Assembly: GCF_029223525.1 (NCBI RefSeq) | Contig: NZ_JARHTQ010000007.1 | Coordinates: forward strand, 1-64,000 | Source of the DNA: Streptantibioticus ferralitis | Lineage (GTDB): Bacteria; Actinomycetota; Actinomycetes; Streptomycetales; Streptomycetaceae | Direction of reading: 5' to 3' | DNA length: 64,000 nucleotides | Part shown: piece by piece, positions 28,221 through 36,176 of the stretch | Layout of the letters: each line of letters opens with the position of its first letter | Position numbering within the stretch: position 1 is the stretch's first letter | Position numbers and translations under genes: made by a program | The notes under the pieces: generated by a model | Database searches by the model: none | What the model was told of the DNA's origin: nothing | The model's input: the letters and a program-made list of their open reading frames with translations, nothing else

Positions 28221-29405
28221 ATGACCGCTGAACCGCCGTCCATCGGCGAGCCGCCCAGACCGCCGGAGGGGGACTCCCCGGTACTCGACGAGGTGTGGGA
28301 GAAGTTCCTGCAGGACGATGAGCGCGCGATCCGTGATTCGGCGCCGAAGGAACCGTCCGCGCGGGCGCGCATCGTCACCGAGCGGTTGCGGCGCGAGGAC
28401 GCGGCCGCCGGGGCGCGGAAGGGAAAGGGCGAGGGCAAGGGCAGGAAGCGGGCCGAGCCGTGGCGGGCGGCGCCCAACGTGATCCCGCTCCGGCGCCGCC
28501 GGAAGGTGCCGAACTGGGCGCGCAACGCGCTGGCCGCCCTGCTGGCCGCCGGGCTGGCCGCGATCGCGCTCAATCCGTCCGCGGCGCTGTCGTGGGTGCG
28601 CGGTGGATCGGGCGGTAGCTCCACCGCGCCGACGGCGCCCGCGACCGCCGCGCCGACCACGGGCGCGCCGACGCCGAGCGCCGATGCCGCCCCGTTCGCC
28701 GGTTCTCCCGCCGAGAAGTGGGCCGACGGGGCCGACGGCATCGCGCTGCCGGAGGCCAAGCCGGTGGGCGCGCTGACCCGAACTCAGGTCGCCCAGGCCC
28801 TCGGTGACATCAAGAACTACCTCGTGGCGACCGACCTCGACCAGAACACGCTGCGCGGACAGCGGCCGCAGACGGCGTTCGACCTTCTCGACCCGTTGGA
28901 GACGAAGACCCTTGACCAGATGAACGCCTCACTCAAGGCGCCGGCCAAGGGGCGGGACCCGCTGGGGTTCATCAGCCGCTACAACCCGAAGGAACTGCGC
29001 TTCATCGGCCAAGTGGTCAAGACGCACGGGCTGATGACCTTCAAGGAGGGCCAGCACGGCTCACTCGAGGTGCACACCGACTACACCTTCGTCTATCCCT
29101 TCAGCAAGGCGGACGGCACCACCCAGGAGGTCGTCCGCAGCATCATCCGGCGGACCATGGACATCCGTGTGGTCGCCGACGCCTCCCAGTGGAACATGAC
29201 CCCGGGCAAGCTCTGGATCCTCTCGCAGGCGACCAACACCACCAACGTCGGCTGCAACGGGGTCTACGACGGTTACCCGCACCCCCAGTTCACCGAGGAC
29301 CTGCCGTCCCAACTGCCCACCGGCCCGGCCCACGATCCGTACGACGCGAGCCAGCCGATCGACATCAGCCACCCGGACGTCTGCGGCATCGCGACCCGTA
29401 CCTGA
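28221..29405 (+). CDS. Membrane-anchored hypothetical protein
   Basis: The product has 394 residues, start ATG 28221 with AAGG upstream. A cytoplasmic N-terminus of about 95 residues is rich in charged residues (KFLQDDERAIRDS, a Lys/Gly run GKGEGKGRKR) and leads into one membrane span (about 98-120, ALAALLAAGLAAIALNPSAA). The exterior has a Thr/Pro/Ala linker (130-165) and a 230-residue domain with KNYLVATDLDQNTLRGQRP, then FISRYNPKELRFIGQVVKTHG and a cysteine near the end (SHPDVCGIATRT). Similar single-span proteins are widespread in Streptomyces with no assigned role. It could sense or bind something outside the cell. Confidence 0.7.
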   Translation: MTAEPPSIGEPPRPPEGDSPVLDEVWEKFLQDDERAIRDSAPKEPSARARIVTERLRREDAAAGARKGKGEGKGRKRAEPWRAAPNVIPLRRRRKVPNWARNALAALLAAGLAAIALNPSAALSWVRGGSGGSSTAPTAPATAAPTTGAPTPSADAAPFAGSPAEKWADGADGIALPEAKPVGALTRTQVAQALGDIKNYLVATDLDQNTLRGQRPQTAFDLLDPLETKTLDQMNASLKAPAKGRDPLGFISRYNPKELRFIGQVVKTHGLMTFKEGQHGSLEVHTDYTFVYPFSKADGTTQEVVRSIIRRTMDIRVVADASQWNMTPGKLWILSQATNTTNVGCNGVYDGYPHPQFTEDLPSQLPTGPAHDPYDASQPIDISHPDVCGIATRT

Positions 29406-29515
29406 GCGCGGGCACTGCCCGGATCACCCGGCCAGAGACGGACATTGATCCCGTATGACGATTTCTGTGATCTTGCTGTGAATCCCGATGTCCGTCTGAA
29501 CAGAGGTTGTTCCAC

Positions 29516-29781
29516 CTGAAGTTGCACCGGTTCGCGGCGGCCGTGGCTGCCGCCGCGATAGCCCCGGCCGCTTTCCAGGGGCGGCAACCCCGACGGCGGC
29601 ACCGGCGCGTCGGACCTCGGCACTTCCGGCGCGGCGCCGACCCCCTCCGGTGACGGCGCCCAACTCGCCGAGACCGGCGCAAACCCCGCCACACCGTGGG
29701 CGGTCGGCGGCAGCGCCGTCGCGCTGACCTGGCGCGGGTCTGGTCCTGGCGGCCCGTCGCCGCTCGGCCGCGGACAGCTGA
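29516..29781 (+). pseudogene. Decayed LPXTG-type cell-wall-anchored protein
   Basis: Three parts of a sortase-anchored protein are recognisable in different frames. LKLHRFAAAVAAAAIAPAAF is a signal-peptide start with CTG where ATG is expected. A short Gly/Pro linker and the sorting signal LAETGANPATPWAVGGSAVA follow. After a frameshift near 29735 come the final hydrophobic/basic tail AGLVLAARRRSADS and a stop at 29779-29781. The body of the protein is missing and the reading frame is broken at least twice. Streptomyces sorting signals of the LAxTG type have this shape. No product is expected. Confidence 0.7.
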
Positions 29782-29825
29782 CACACCTCGCGGCCGTCTC
29801 CCGCCCGGTTGCCCCTTCGCCGGGG

Positions 29826-31061
29826 TCAGCCGGGTATGCCCGCCAGGGTCCGGTGGGCGGAAGACGGTACGCGATCGGCCGCGGTCAGCCGCAGCGGGAG
29901 CCTGCGCAGGCCGTTGACCACGATGGAGTCCAGGTACTCGGGTTCGCCGTCGACGGCCACCTGCCCCACCTGCGCGAAGAACTCCCCGAGCACCGCCCGG
30001 ATTTCCAGCTTCGCCAGCTGTGTCCCCACGCAGTAGTGTGGGCCCGCGCCCAGCGCCAGATGACGGTTCGGGGTGCGGCGGACGTCGAGGACATCGGGGT
30101 CGGCGAACTGCGCCGGGTCGCGGTTGGCCGAGGTCAGCCAGCACACCACCAGGTCCCCCCGCCGGATCCGCTGTCCGCCGAGCACCACATCCCGCTGCGC
30201 ACGCCGCAGGATGTGCGTGGCGCTCGATGTCCAACGCAGGATCTCCTCGACCGCGCTGTCCACCACGTCGTCGAAGCCGTCGCGCAGCAGCGCCCACTGC
30301 TCCGGCCGTTCCAGCAGTGCGAGCATGCCGCCGGACATCGCGAGACGTACGTTCTCCGTCCCCCCGACCAGCAGGTTGTCGCAGTTGAGCACCACCTCGT
30401 CGAGGGGCAGGTGCTCGCCCTCGAACCGCACGCCCGCCAGGACGCTCACCAGGTCCTCGCCGGGCTCGACGCGCCGCCGTTCCACCAGGTCGCCGAAGTA
30501 GTCCAGGATCTGCAGATGGGCGATGCTGCGCTCCTCGGCCGTGCCGGCGCAGAACGCGTCCGTCGACCACTCCACGATGGACGGACGGTCCTCGTCGGGG
30601 ATGCCGAGGAAGGTGCAGACCACCTCCAGCGGCAGCTTCGCGGCGACATCGGTGACGAAGTCGATCCGCGAGGCCCGCACGGCTTCCCGCACGATGGAGT
30701 GCGCCGCGGAGTTCAGGGACTGCGCCAGCAGCCGCAGGTTACGCGGCGCGAACCAGCCCGCGATCGCCCCTCGCAGCACGTTGTGCCGCGGCGGGTCGGA
30801 CAGCGCGAGGGTACGGTTGCTGCCGGGGTCCTCGCCCTGTGCCAGCGGCCGCAGCAGGATGCCCGATGACGAACTGAAGGTCGTCGCGTCCCGCAGCACT
30901 TCCCTCACCTCGTCGAACCGGGTCAGCGACCAGAACCCGGGAAAGATCCCGGGTTCGTGCCAGACCACCGGCTCGTTCTCCCGCATCCACCGCCACAGCG
31001 CGAACGGGTTGCCGTACCGATATGTCGCGCCGTCGACGAGGTGGCTGATGTCGTGCCTCAT
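29826..31061 (-). CDS. Cytochrome P450, likely amino-acid beta-hydroxylase acting on the carrier protein
   Basis: The product has 411 residues from ATG 31061, which overlaps the stop of the thioesterase gene (ATGA) and has GGGAAG 5 nt upstream; an ATG at 31073 is also possible. P450 signatures: EEILR (272-276) and haem loop LALGAGPHYCVGTQLA with Cys344. The I-helix reads LLVGGTENVRLAMSGG, with Asn where the oxygen-activating Thr normally stands. Grouped with an A-PCP didomain and a thioesterase, it fits the NovH/NovI and NikP1/NikQ type of system, in which a P450 beta-hydroxylates an amino acid held on a PCP. The substrate is inferred from this context only. Confidence 0.85.
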   Translation of the reverse strand: MRHDISHLVDGATYRYGNPFALWRWMRENEPVVWHEPGIFPGFWSLTRFDEVREVLRDATTFSSSSGILLRPLAQGEDPGSNRTLALSDPPRHNVLRGAIAGWFAPRNLRLLAQSLNSAAHSIVREAVRASRIDFVTDVAAKLPLEVVCTFLGIPDEDRPSIVEWSTDAFCAGTAEERSIAHLQILDYFGDLVERRRVEPGEDLVSVLAGVRFEGEHLPLDEVVLNCDNLLVGGTENVRLAMSGGMLALLERPEQWALLRDGFDDVVDSAVEEILRWTSSATHILRRAQRDVVLGGQRIRRGDLVVCWLTSANRDPAQFADPDVLDVRRTPNRHLALGAGPHYCVGTQLAKLEIRAVLGEFFAQVGQVAVDGEPEYLDSIVVNGLRRLPLRLTAADRVPSSAHRTLAGIPG

Positions 31062-31819
31062 ATCGCTTCCCATCCAGAACTGGTACCGACCGTGGCGAGG
31101 CACCGAGCGAGCTCGGCGAGGATCAGCGGGGCCGGAGGATCGGTGCGTAGGTAGAAGTGCCCGCCCGGGGTCACCATCGGGACGAACTCGGCTTCGGTGT
31201 GGCCCCGCCACGGTGTGAACCGGGAGCGGATCTCCGGGACGTCGTCCGCGCCGACCACGGCCACCAGCCGGGCGTCGATCCGCTTTCCGGTGTGTTCCCG
31301 GTACTCGGCGACCAGGCGGAGGTCGCCCTTGATGTAGTCGAGGATCAGGTCGAGCAGTTCCGGGTCCTCGCGGATCTCCGCGCTCACCGGTTCATAGCGT
31401 TCGAGGTAGGCCAGCACCTCCGCGGAGCTCTCGAACGGGACCGGCGGACGCAGGGCGGGCGCCGCGGCGGAGGACACCACCAGCGTCGGCACGGCCGCTC
31501 CGGCCCGCTGCAGACAGTGGGCGACCTCGAAGGCGACGTATGCGCCCATGCTGTGACCGAACAGCACGGACAAGCGCGTCGGCTCGGCGAGGATCTCCTC
31601 GGCCACCGACTCGGCGAGCTCCAGCAGACTGGCCGCCGTCGGCTCCGCGATCCGGTCCTCCCGCCCGGGGTACTGCACCGCGCACACCTGCGCCGACGGC
31701 AGCAGCGACGACCAGGAACGGAAGAAGGACGCGCACCCGCCAGCGTGCGGAAAGCACAACACGGCCTGGTCGGCGCCGGGTTGGGGGGCGAAGCGCCTGA
31801 TGGAGGTCAGTGCGGACAT
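31058..31819 (-). CDS. Type II thioesterase (alpha/beta hydrolase)
   Basis: The product has 253 residues starting at MSALTSIRRFAPQPGADQAV. It has FPHAGGCASFF (oxyanion region), the nucleophile elbow FGHSMGAYVAFE (about residues 82-93), the acid region VAVVGADDVP and the catalytic His in VTPGGHFYL. Type II thioesterases remove acyl or aminoacyl groups from carrier proteins. Beside a stand-alone A-PCP and a P450 the likely job is releasing the hydroxylated amino acid, as proposed for NikP2 in nikkomycin biosynthesis, or clearing misloaded PCP. It lies 43 bp after the A-PCP gene and overlaps the P450 gene by 4 bp, so all three form one operon. Confidence 0.88.
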   Translation of the reverse strand: MSALTSIRRFAPQPGADQAVLCFPHAGGCASFFRSWSSLLPSAQVCAVQYPGREDRIAEPTAASLLELAESVAEEILAEPTRLSVLFGHSMGAYVAFEVAHCLQRAGAAVPTLVVSSAAAPALRPPVPFESSAEVLAYLERYEPVSAEIREDPELLDLILDYIKGDLRLVAEYREHTGKRIDARLVAVVGADDVPEIRSRFTPWRGHTEAEFVPMVTPGGHFYLRTDPPAPLILAELARCLATVGTSSGWEAI

Positions 31820-31862
31820 GGCAAGTACCCATCGGTGCGGCGGCGTTGTGGGCCGGAACGAT

Positions 31863-33689
31863 TCAGAGACTGGACAGCAGCTCCACCTGCTGGGGGATCG
31901 TGCCGCAGCGGTACACCTGCTTGACCGCGACCGGCCGACCGGCGATCCTGCCCAGCGCACGGGAGAGTCGGAGCACGGTCAGGGAGTTCCCGCCGAGCTC
32001 GAAGAAGGTGCTTGCTTCGGCTCCGTTCACCGACACGCCCAGGACCTCCTCCCATGCCCGGGTGATCTGTGTCGCGAGAGCGTCGTCCGCGACCGCCTGG
32101 GCCGCGTCGGCCGGCTCGGCCGCCGGGGTCGGCGCGGCCGGGCGGACCGAGGCCAGCAGCGCGGACCGGTCGATCTTGTCGTGTGCGGTCCTCGGCAGTG
32201 TGTCGACGAACACGACCCGGTCCGGGACAACGGCGGCGCCGAGTGCCGCGGCCGCCTGCCGGCGCACCGAGGCCGCGTCGAGACGCGCGCCGGCGACCTT
32301 GACGACGAAGGCGTAGCACGTCGAGGTGTCACCGTCGTGCGCCACCGCGGCGGCCTGCACATCCGGATGCGCCACCAAAGACTCCTCGATCGCCTCGATG
32401 TTGACCCGTACGCCGCGGATCTTCACCTCGTTGTCCAGCCGTCCCGCGAACTCCAGTCCGTTCACCGCCGACCAGCGGCCGAGGTCGCCGGTCAGATAGA
32501 CCTTCACGGTCCGCCCGGGTGCCAACTCGATGTCGACGAACCTGACTTGGGTCTCCCGCTCGGCGCCGACATACCCCTGGGTCACCCCGCTGCCGGAGAT
32601 GGCGATCTGCCCCACCTCGCCCATCGGCACTTCGCGCAGCCGGTCGTCGAGCAGGTGGATCGAGGTGCCGGGGATCGGGAACCCGATGCTGGAGCCGTCG
32701 GCCTTCTCGTAGAGCCGGTAGGTGGCCCAGACGGTGCACTCGGTCGGGCCGTACTCGTTGCCGAGGGTGACATCCGGCAGCAGCGAGAAGTGCTGCTCGA
32801 TGACCCCCTGGGCGAGCGACTCGCCGGCGCAGATCACCAACCGCAGTGACGCGAGGTCGGCGACGAGCCGCTCGTTCTGCCGAGCGGTGTGCAGCAGCTC
32901 CGCGTAGAAGCTGGGTACGGTCAGGGTGTGTGTGACCCGGTGCCGTGCGATGAGCCCGACGAGCGCCGCCGGATCACGCCGCTCGTCCTCGCGCGCGATC
33001 ACCAGCGTGCCGCCCGCGGCGAGGGTGCCCCAGACACCGGCCACCGACGAGTCGAAGTAGAACGGCGACAGCAGCAGGAAGGTGGGGGTGCCGAACCCCT
33101 CGTACACCGCGAGCCGTGCGGCGTTGGAGTTCGCCAGGTTGCGCTGGGAGACCGACACGCCCTTCGGCTTGCCGCTGCTCCCGGACGTGTAGAGGACATA
33201 GGCCTCGTCCTCCGGGCTCGGCCGGGTAGCCGCGGGCCCGACGTCCGCGCCGCCCCCGGAAAGCTCCCGCAGTTCGCCGCTGCGGGGATCGGCGACCACC
33301 GACACCCCGGCCGAGGAGCGGATATGCCGGACGGCGCTTTCCGGGGATTCCGGATTGAGGAAGACGAATGACCGGCCGGACAGCGCGACGCCAAGCGGAT
33401 AGGCCGGCGCACCGGCCGTACGGTACGCCTGGATCCCGATTCTGCGTGAACTGGCGTACGTCTGGTCGGCGTTCAGTCGGCGGGAGACGTCCAGTGCCAT
33501 GGCGGCGAGTTCCCGGTACGAAACGGTGTCGTCCCCGCATATCACGGCGGTACGGTCCGGGTGCAGCCGGGGGCGTGTCAGGACCGTGTCGCAGACGCGT
33601 TGATCGGGTTCGGGCAGGTGCGGTCCGGTCCCAATTTCGTGGGCGTGAGGTTCTGGGCGGTAAGTATGAGATGTAGGCAGGCTTCCCAT
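31863..33689 (-). CDS. Stand-alone NRPS adenylation-PCP didomain
   Basis: The product has 608 residues with no condensation domain. A domain (about 35-510): YVLYTSGSSGKPKGVS (A3, 164-179), FDSSVAGVWGTL (A4, Asp213 for the substrate amine), NEYGPTECTVWAT (A5), YLTGDLGRW (A7) and catalytic Lys505 in A10. The PCP (about 530-608) carries the phosphopantetheine site FFELGGNSLTVL, Ser569. A hand alignment to GrsA gives the specificity residues D-S-A-T-I-A-E-V-W. This is nearest in pattern to histidine codes I remember (D-S-E-L-T-A-E-V-C), but the call is weak. It should load one amino acid on its own PCP for the P450. No MbtH gene is seen nearby. AGGA upstream of ATG 33689 supports the start. Confidence 0.92.
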   Translation of the reverse strand: MGSLPTSHTYRPEPHAHEIGTGPHLPEPDQRVCDTVLTRPRLHPDRTAVICGDDTVSYRELAAMALDVSRRLNADQTYASSRRIGIQAYRTAGAPAYPLGVALSGRSFVFLNPESPESAVRHIRSSAGVSVVADPRSGELRELSGGGADVGPAATRPSPEDEAYVLYTSGSSGKPKGVSVSQRNLANSNAARLAVYEGFGTPTFLLLSPFYFDSSVAGVWGTLAAGGTLVIAREDERRDPAALVGLIARHRVTHTLTVPSFYAELLHTARQNERLVADLASLRLVICAGESLAQGVIEQHFSLLPDVTLGNEYGPTECTVWATYRLYEKADGSSIGFPIPGTSIHLLDDRLREVPMGEVGQIAISGSGVTQGYVGAERETQVRFVDIELAPGRTVKVYLTGDLGRWSAVNGLEFAGRLDNEVKIRGVRVNIEAIEESLVAHPDVQAAAVAHDGDTSTCYAFVVKVAGARLDAASVRRQAAAALGAAVVPDRVVFVDTLPRTAHDKIDRSALLASVRPAAPTPAAEPADAAQAVADDALATQITRAWEEVLGVSVNGAEASTFFELGGNSLTVLRLSRALGRIAGRPVAVKQVYRCGTIPQQVELLSSL

Positions 33690-33784
33690 GGCGGTCCATC
33701 CTTTGCGGCACCGTCAACTCTGTCCACGCGGCACCCGGAACCTTGTCAGGTTCAACATTCCAACCACCGACTTGACATGACTTC

Positions 33785-33814
33785 TTGACGGCGGCGGCGA
33801 GCCGCTCCTAGGTT
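33785..33814 (+). promoter_or_regulatory. Putative promoter for the ATP-grasp operon
   Basis: TTGACG (33785-33790) and TAGGTT (33809-33814) are separated by 18 bp in the 233-bp divergent region, about 100 bp before the PLP-enzyme gene. This resembles a housekeeping sigma promoter. Confidence 0.5.
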
Positions 33815-33922
33815 CTCGGCCGTACCTCGGGCGCCACGCGTCTGCCGGGCCTGACGGCACTCCGAGTTCCTCGAATTACCGCGGGCACAGCTGAACGCGA
33901 CTCATCCGGAAAGGATTTCGAA

Positions 33923-34960
33923 GTGTACAGAACGTTCGCGGAGAAACTGGCCGAACCGGACCTGATCGAGTTGGACGACAGGATCTACGTTCTTCGTTTC
34001 GAAGTAATGAAGGTTACTTCGGTCTATGCGGCGGTAAAGGACCTGCTGGCCCGCGGAGTGATCCACCGCGGGCAGACGCTGGTCGACAGCTCCAGCGGCA
34101 TCTACGGTCATGCGCTGGCCCTGGTCTGCCGTGAACTCGGCCTGAAGTGCCATATCTTCGCCTCCGTCGCGGTGGACGCGGCGATCAGGACCCAGTTGAA
34201 GTACCTCGGCGCGACCTACGACCAGGTTCCGTCGTCGGAGAGCCTCAAGCACGACCAGGAGACCCGCGTCCGGCTCGTCCACGCGTACCTGAACGAGCAC
34301 CCGGACGCCTACTGGATGCGGCAGTACCACGACGACGTGCACTACATCGGCTACGAGAGCGTGGCCAAATCGCTGGTCAGCGAGCTGGGTTCGCACGAGA
34401 TCACGCTGGTCGGCGGGGTCGGCACCGGCGCGTCGACCGGCGCGATGAGCCGCTATCTGCGGGCCTCGTGCACCGAGGTGCGGGTGGCCGGCATCCAGCC
34501 GTTCGGTAGCCGTTCGTTCGGCTCGGAATCCGTTCCCCTCGACGGGTTCATCATCGCGGGCATCGGCAGCGGAATCCGGTTCGACAACATCGACTACCGC
34601 GCCTACGACGACATCCACTGGCTGGACTTCGACGTCGCCGCCGCCGGTTGCCGTCATCTGCTCTCCACCACCGGTGTTTTCGCCGGGCTTTCCGCGGGAG
34701 CGGGCTGGCAGGTGGCGCGCCACCTGCGTTCCACCGAGCCCACGGGCGGACCGATCGTGTTCATGGCGGCCGATCCCGGACACCGCTACGTGGACAAGGT
34801 GTTCCCCGCGGACGGGCCGCTCCTCGAAGACCCGGAGTACCGCCCGATCGTCATTTCCGACCTGGCCGACATCACCGGTCCGTGGTGCACGGCGAACTGG
34901 TCCAGGAGGCCGTTCAGCGTGCAGGACAACCTGCCGGAACTGGTGCTCCAGGCCTCATAG
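33923..34960 (+). CDS. PLP-dependent enzyme of the cysteine-synthase fold
   Basis: The product has 345 residues starting at GTG (VYRTFAEKLA). By alignment with cysteine synthase, Lys30 in FEVMKVTSVYAAVKDLLARG is the Schiff-base lysine. VDSSSGIYGHALAL takes the place of the TSGNTG substrate loop. VGGVGTGASTGAMSRYLR is the phosphate-binding loop. TGVFAGLSAGAGWQVARHL is the SSGA-like segment near the C-terminus. Family members do beta-replacement or beta-elimination on serine-derived substrates; in other antibiotic clusters they make 2,3-diaminopropionate or O-ureidoserine. Replacement of the Asn in the TSGN loop points to an unusual substrate. It heads the plus-strand operon with the ligases, so it likely supplies a non-protein amino acid. 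Confidence 0.85.
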   Translation: MYRTFAEKLAEPDLIELDDRIYVLRFEVMKVTSVYAAVKDLLARGVIHRGQTLVDSSSGIYGHALALVCRELGLKCHIFASVAVDAAIRTQLKYLGATYDQVPSSESLKHDQETRVRLVHAYLNEHPDAYWMRQYHDDVHYIGYESVAKSLVSELGSHEITLVGGVGTGASTGAMSRYLRASCTEVRVAGIQPFGSRSFGSESVPLDGFIIAGIGSGIRFDNIDYRAYDDIHWLDFDVAAAGCRHLLSTTGVFAGLSAGAGWQVARHLRSTEPTGGPIVFMAADPGHRYVDKVFPADGPLLEDPEYRPIVISDLADITGPWCTANWSRRPFSVQDNLPELVLQAS

Positions 34961-34979
34961 CGTGAAGGAAAGAATTCAA

Positions 34980-36176
34980 ATGGCCAACGTCGCGGTCATC
35001 AACTACGGTCCGCTGAACGACTATGCCGCCATGCTCCCGGAACTCGTCGACGGACTGCATGTCCTCAGCCACAACGACCTGGCGAACACGGCGGACTTCG
35101 CGCTTTACGAGTACGTGCCGGACTGCGAATTCGTACCGTATCCGGAACTGAAGATCCGGCAGCTGGCGCGGGAGCGGCGGTTCACCCACCTGATCACGGA
35201 CAACGAATACGACCTCGAACGTGCCGCCAGAATCCGGGAGGACCTCGGCATCCCCGGCCAGTCCTCGGCCAGCGCGCTGTCGTTCCGCGACAAGGTGGTC
35301 ATGAAGGAGGTCGCCCAACGCGCCGTCGCCACACCGCGTTTCGCCCGGCTCCAGGCGATCAACGACCTGACCGACTTCATCGCCGAGAACGCCTACCCCG
35401 TCGTCGTCAAGCCGGTGAAGCAGGGCGGTTCGCGCGACATCGTGGTGCTGCGCGACGAAAACGAACTGGTCGAGTTCAGCCGTCGCCACTGGCGTGACGA
35501 CCTCATGGTCGAGGGCTATGTCGAGGGCGACATCTACCACGTCGACGCGGTGCTGGCCGACGACTACCGGTTCGTGGCGTCCTCGCGGTACCTGCGCAAC
35601 TGCCTTGGCGTTCTGTCCGGGCAGAACAACGGTTCGCTGCAACTGCACCCTCAGGACAAACTCGCCAAACGGCTTGAGGAGTTCCTCGACACCACGCTCG
35701 GGGCCTTCGACACCCCGTCGACCGGCGCCTACCACCTTGAGGTGTTCCACACCCCCGAGGACGAACTGGTGCTGTGCGAGATCGCCTCACGCGTCGGCGG
35801 ATCCCGCATTCCCGCGCTGACCCGCGCCACCTACGGCCTGGACCTGCTCACCACCTGGCTGCGGCTGTCGTGCGGGCTGCCCGTCGACCCGCCGCCGAGC
35901 GCACCGCCGGCCGAGTTGCACGGCTCGGTCGCCATCGTGCCGCAGGGCCGCCCGGTACGGGCACCGGACAGCCCGCCTTTCGAATGGGTACGGCACTACC
36001 AGGTGAACAAGCAACTCGCGCCGGGCGCCACGCCCCAGAACAGCACATCCAACCTGTGCTTCGCGATCGTACGGGGCGCCGACACCCAGGAGGTCGAGCG
36101 GCGGCTGCTGGAAGTCGAGGACTGGCTCCTGGCGCACCTGCGCGAACGGCCGAGCCACGAAGGGCCGAACCCGTGA
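34980..36176 (+). CDS. ATP-grasp ligase 1
   Basis: The product has 398 residues; ATG 34980 follows GAAGGAAAG. It starts MANVAVINYGPLNDYAAMLP. The N-terminal preATP-grasp domain (1-105) is followed by the ATP-grasp fold: SFRDKVVMKEVAQRAVATPR (ATP-binding Lys), NAYPVVVKPVKQGGSRDIVV (glycine loop), MVEGYVEGDIYHVDAV (hinge and first metal ligand) and LVLCEIASRVGGSRIP (metal-binding Glu...Arg...Gly). Such carboxylate-amine ligases activate an acid as acyl phosphate and couple it to an amine. Its stop overlaps the GTG of the exporter gene (GTGA). The substrate is unknown; it resembles the BtrJ/biotin-carboxylase-like subgroup more than D-Ala-D-Ala ligase. Confidence 0.88.
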   Translation: MANVAVINYGPLNDYAAMLPELVDGLHVLSHNDLANTADFALYEYVPDCEFVPYPELKIRQLARERRFTHLITDNEYDLERAARIREDLGIPGQSSASALSFRDKVVMKEVAQRAVATPRFARLQAINDLTDFIAENAYPVVVKPVKQGGSRDIVVLRDENELVEFSRRHWRDDLMVEGYVEGDIYHVDAVLADDYRFVASSRYLRNCLGVLSGQNNGSLQLHPQDKLAKRLEEFLDTTLGAFDTPSTGAYHLEVFHTPEDELVLCEIASRVGGSRIPALTRATYGLDLLTTWLRLSCGLPVDPPPSAPPAELHGSVAIVPQGRPVRAPDSPPFEWVRHYQVNKQLAPGATPQNSTSNLCFAIVRGADTQEVERRLLEVEDWLLAHLRERPSHEGPNP

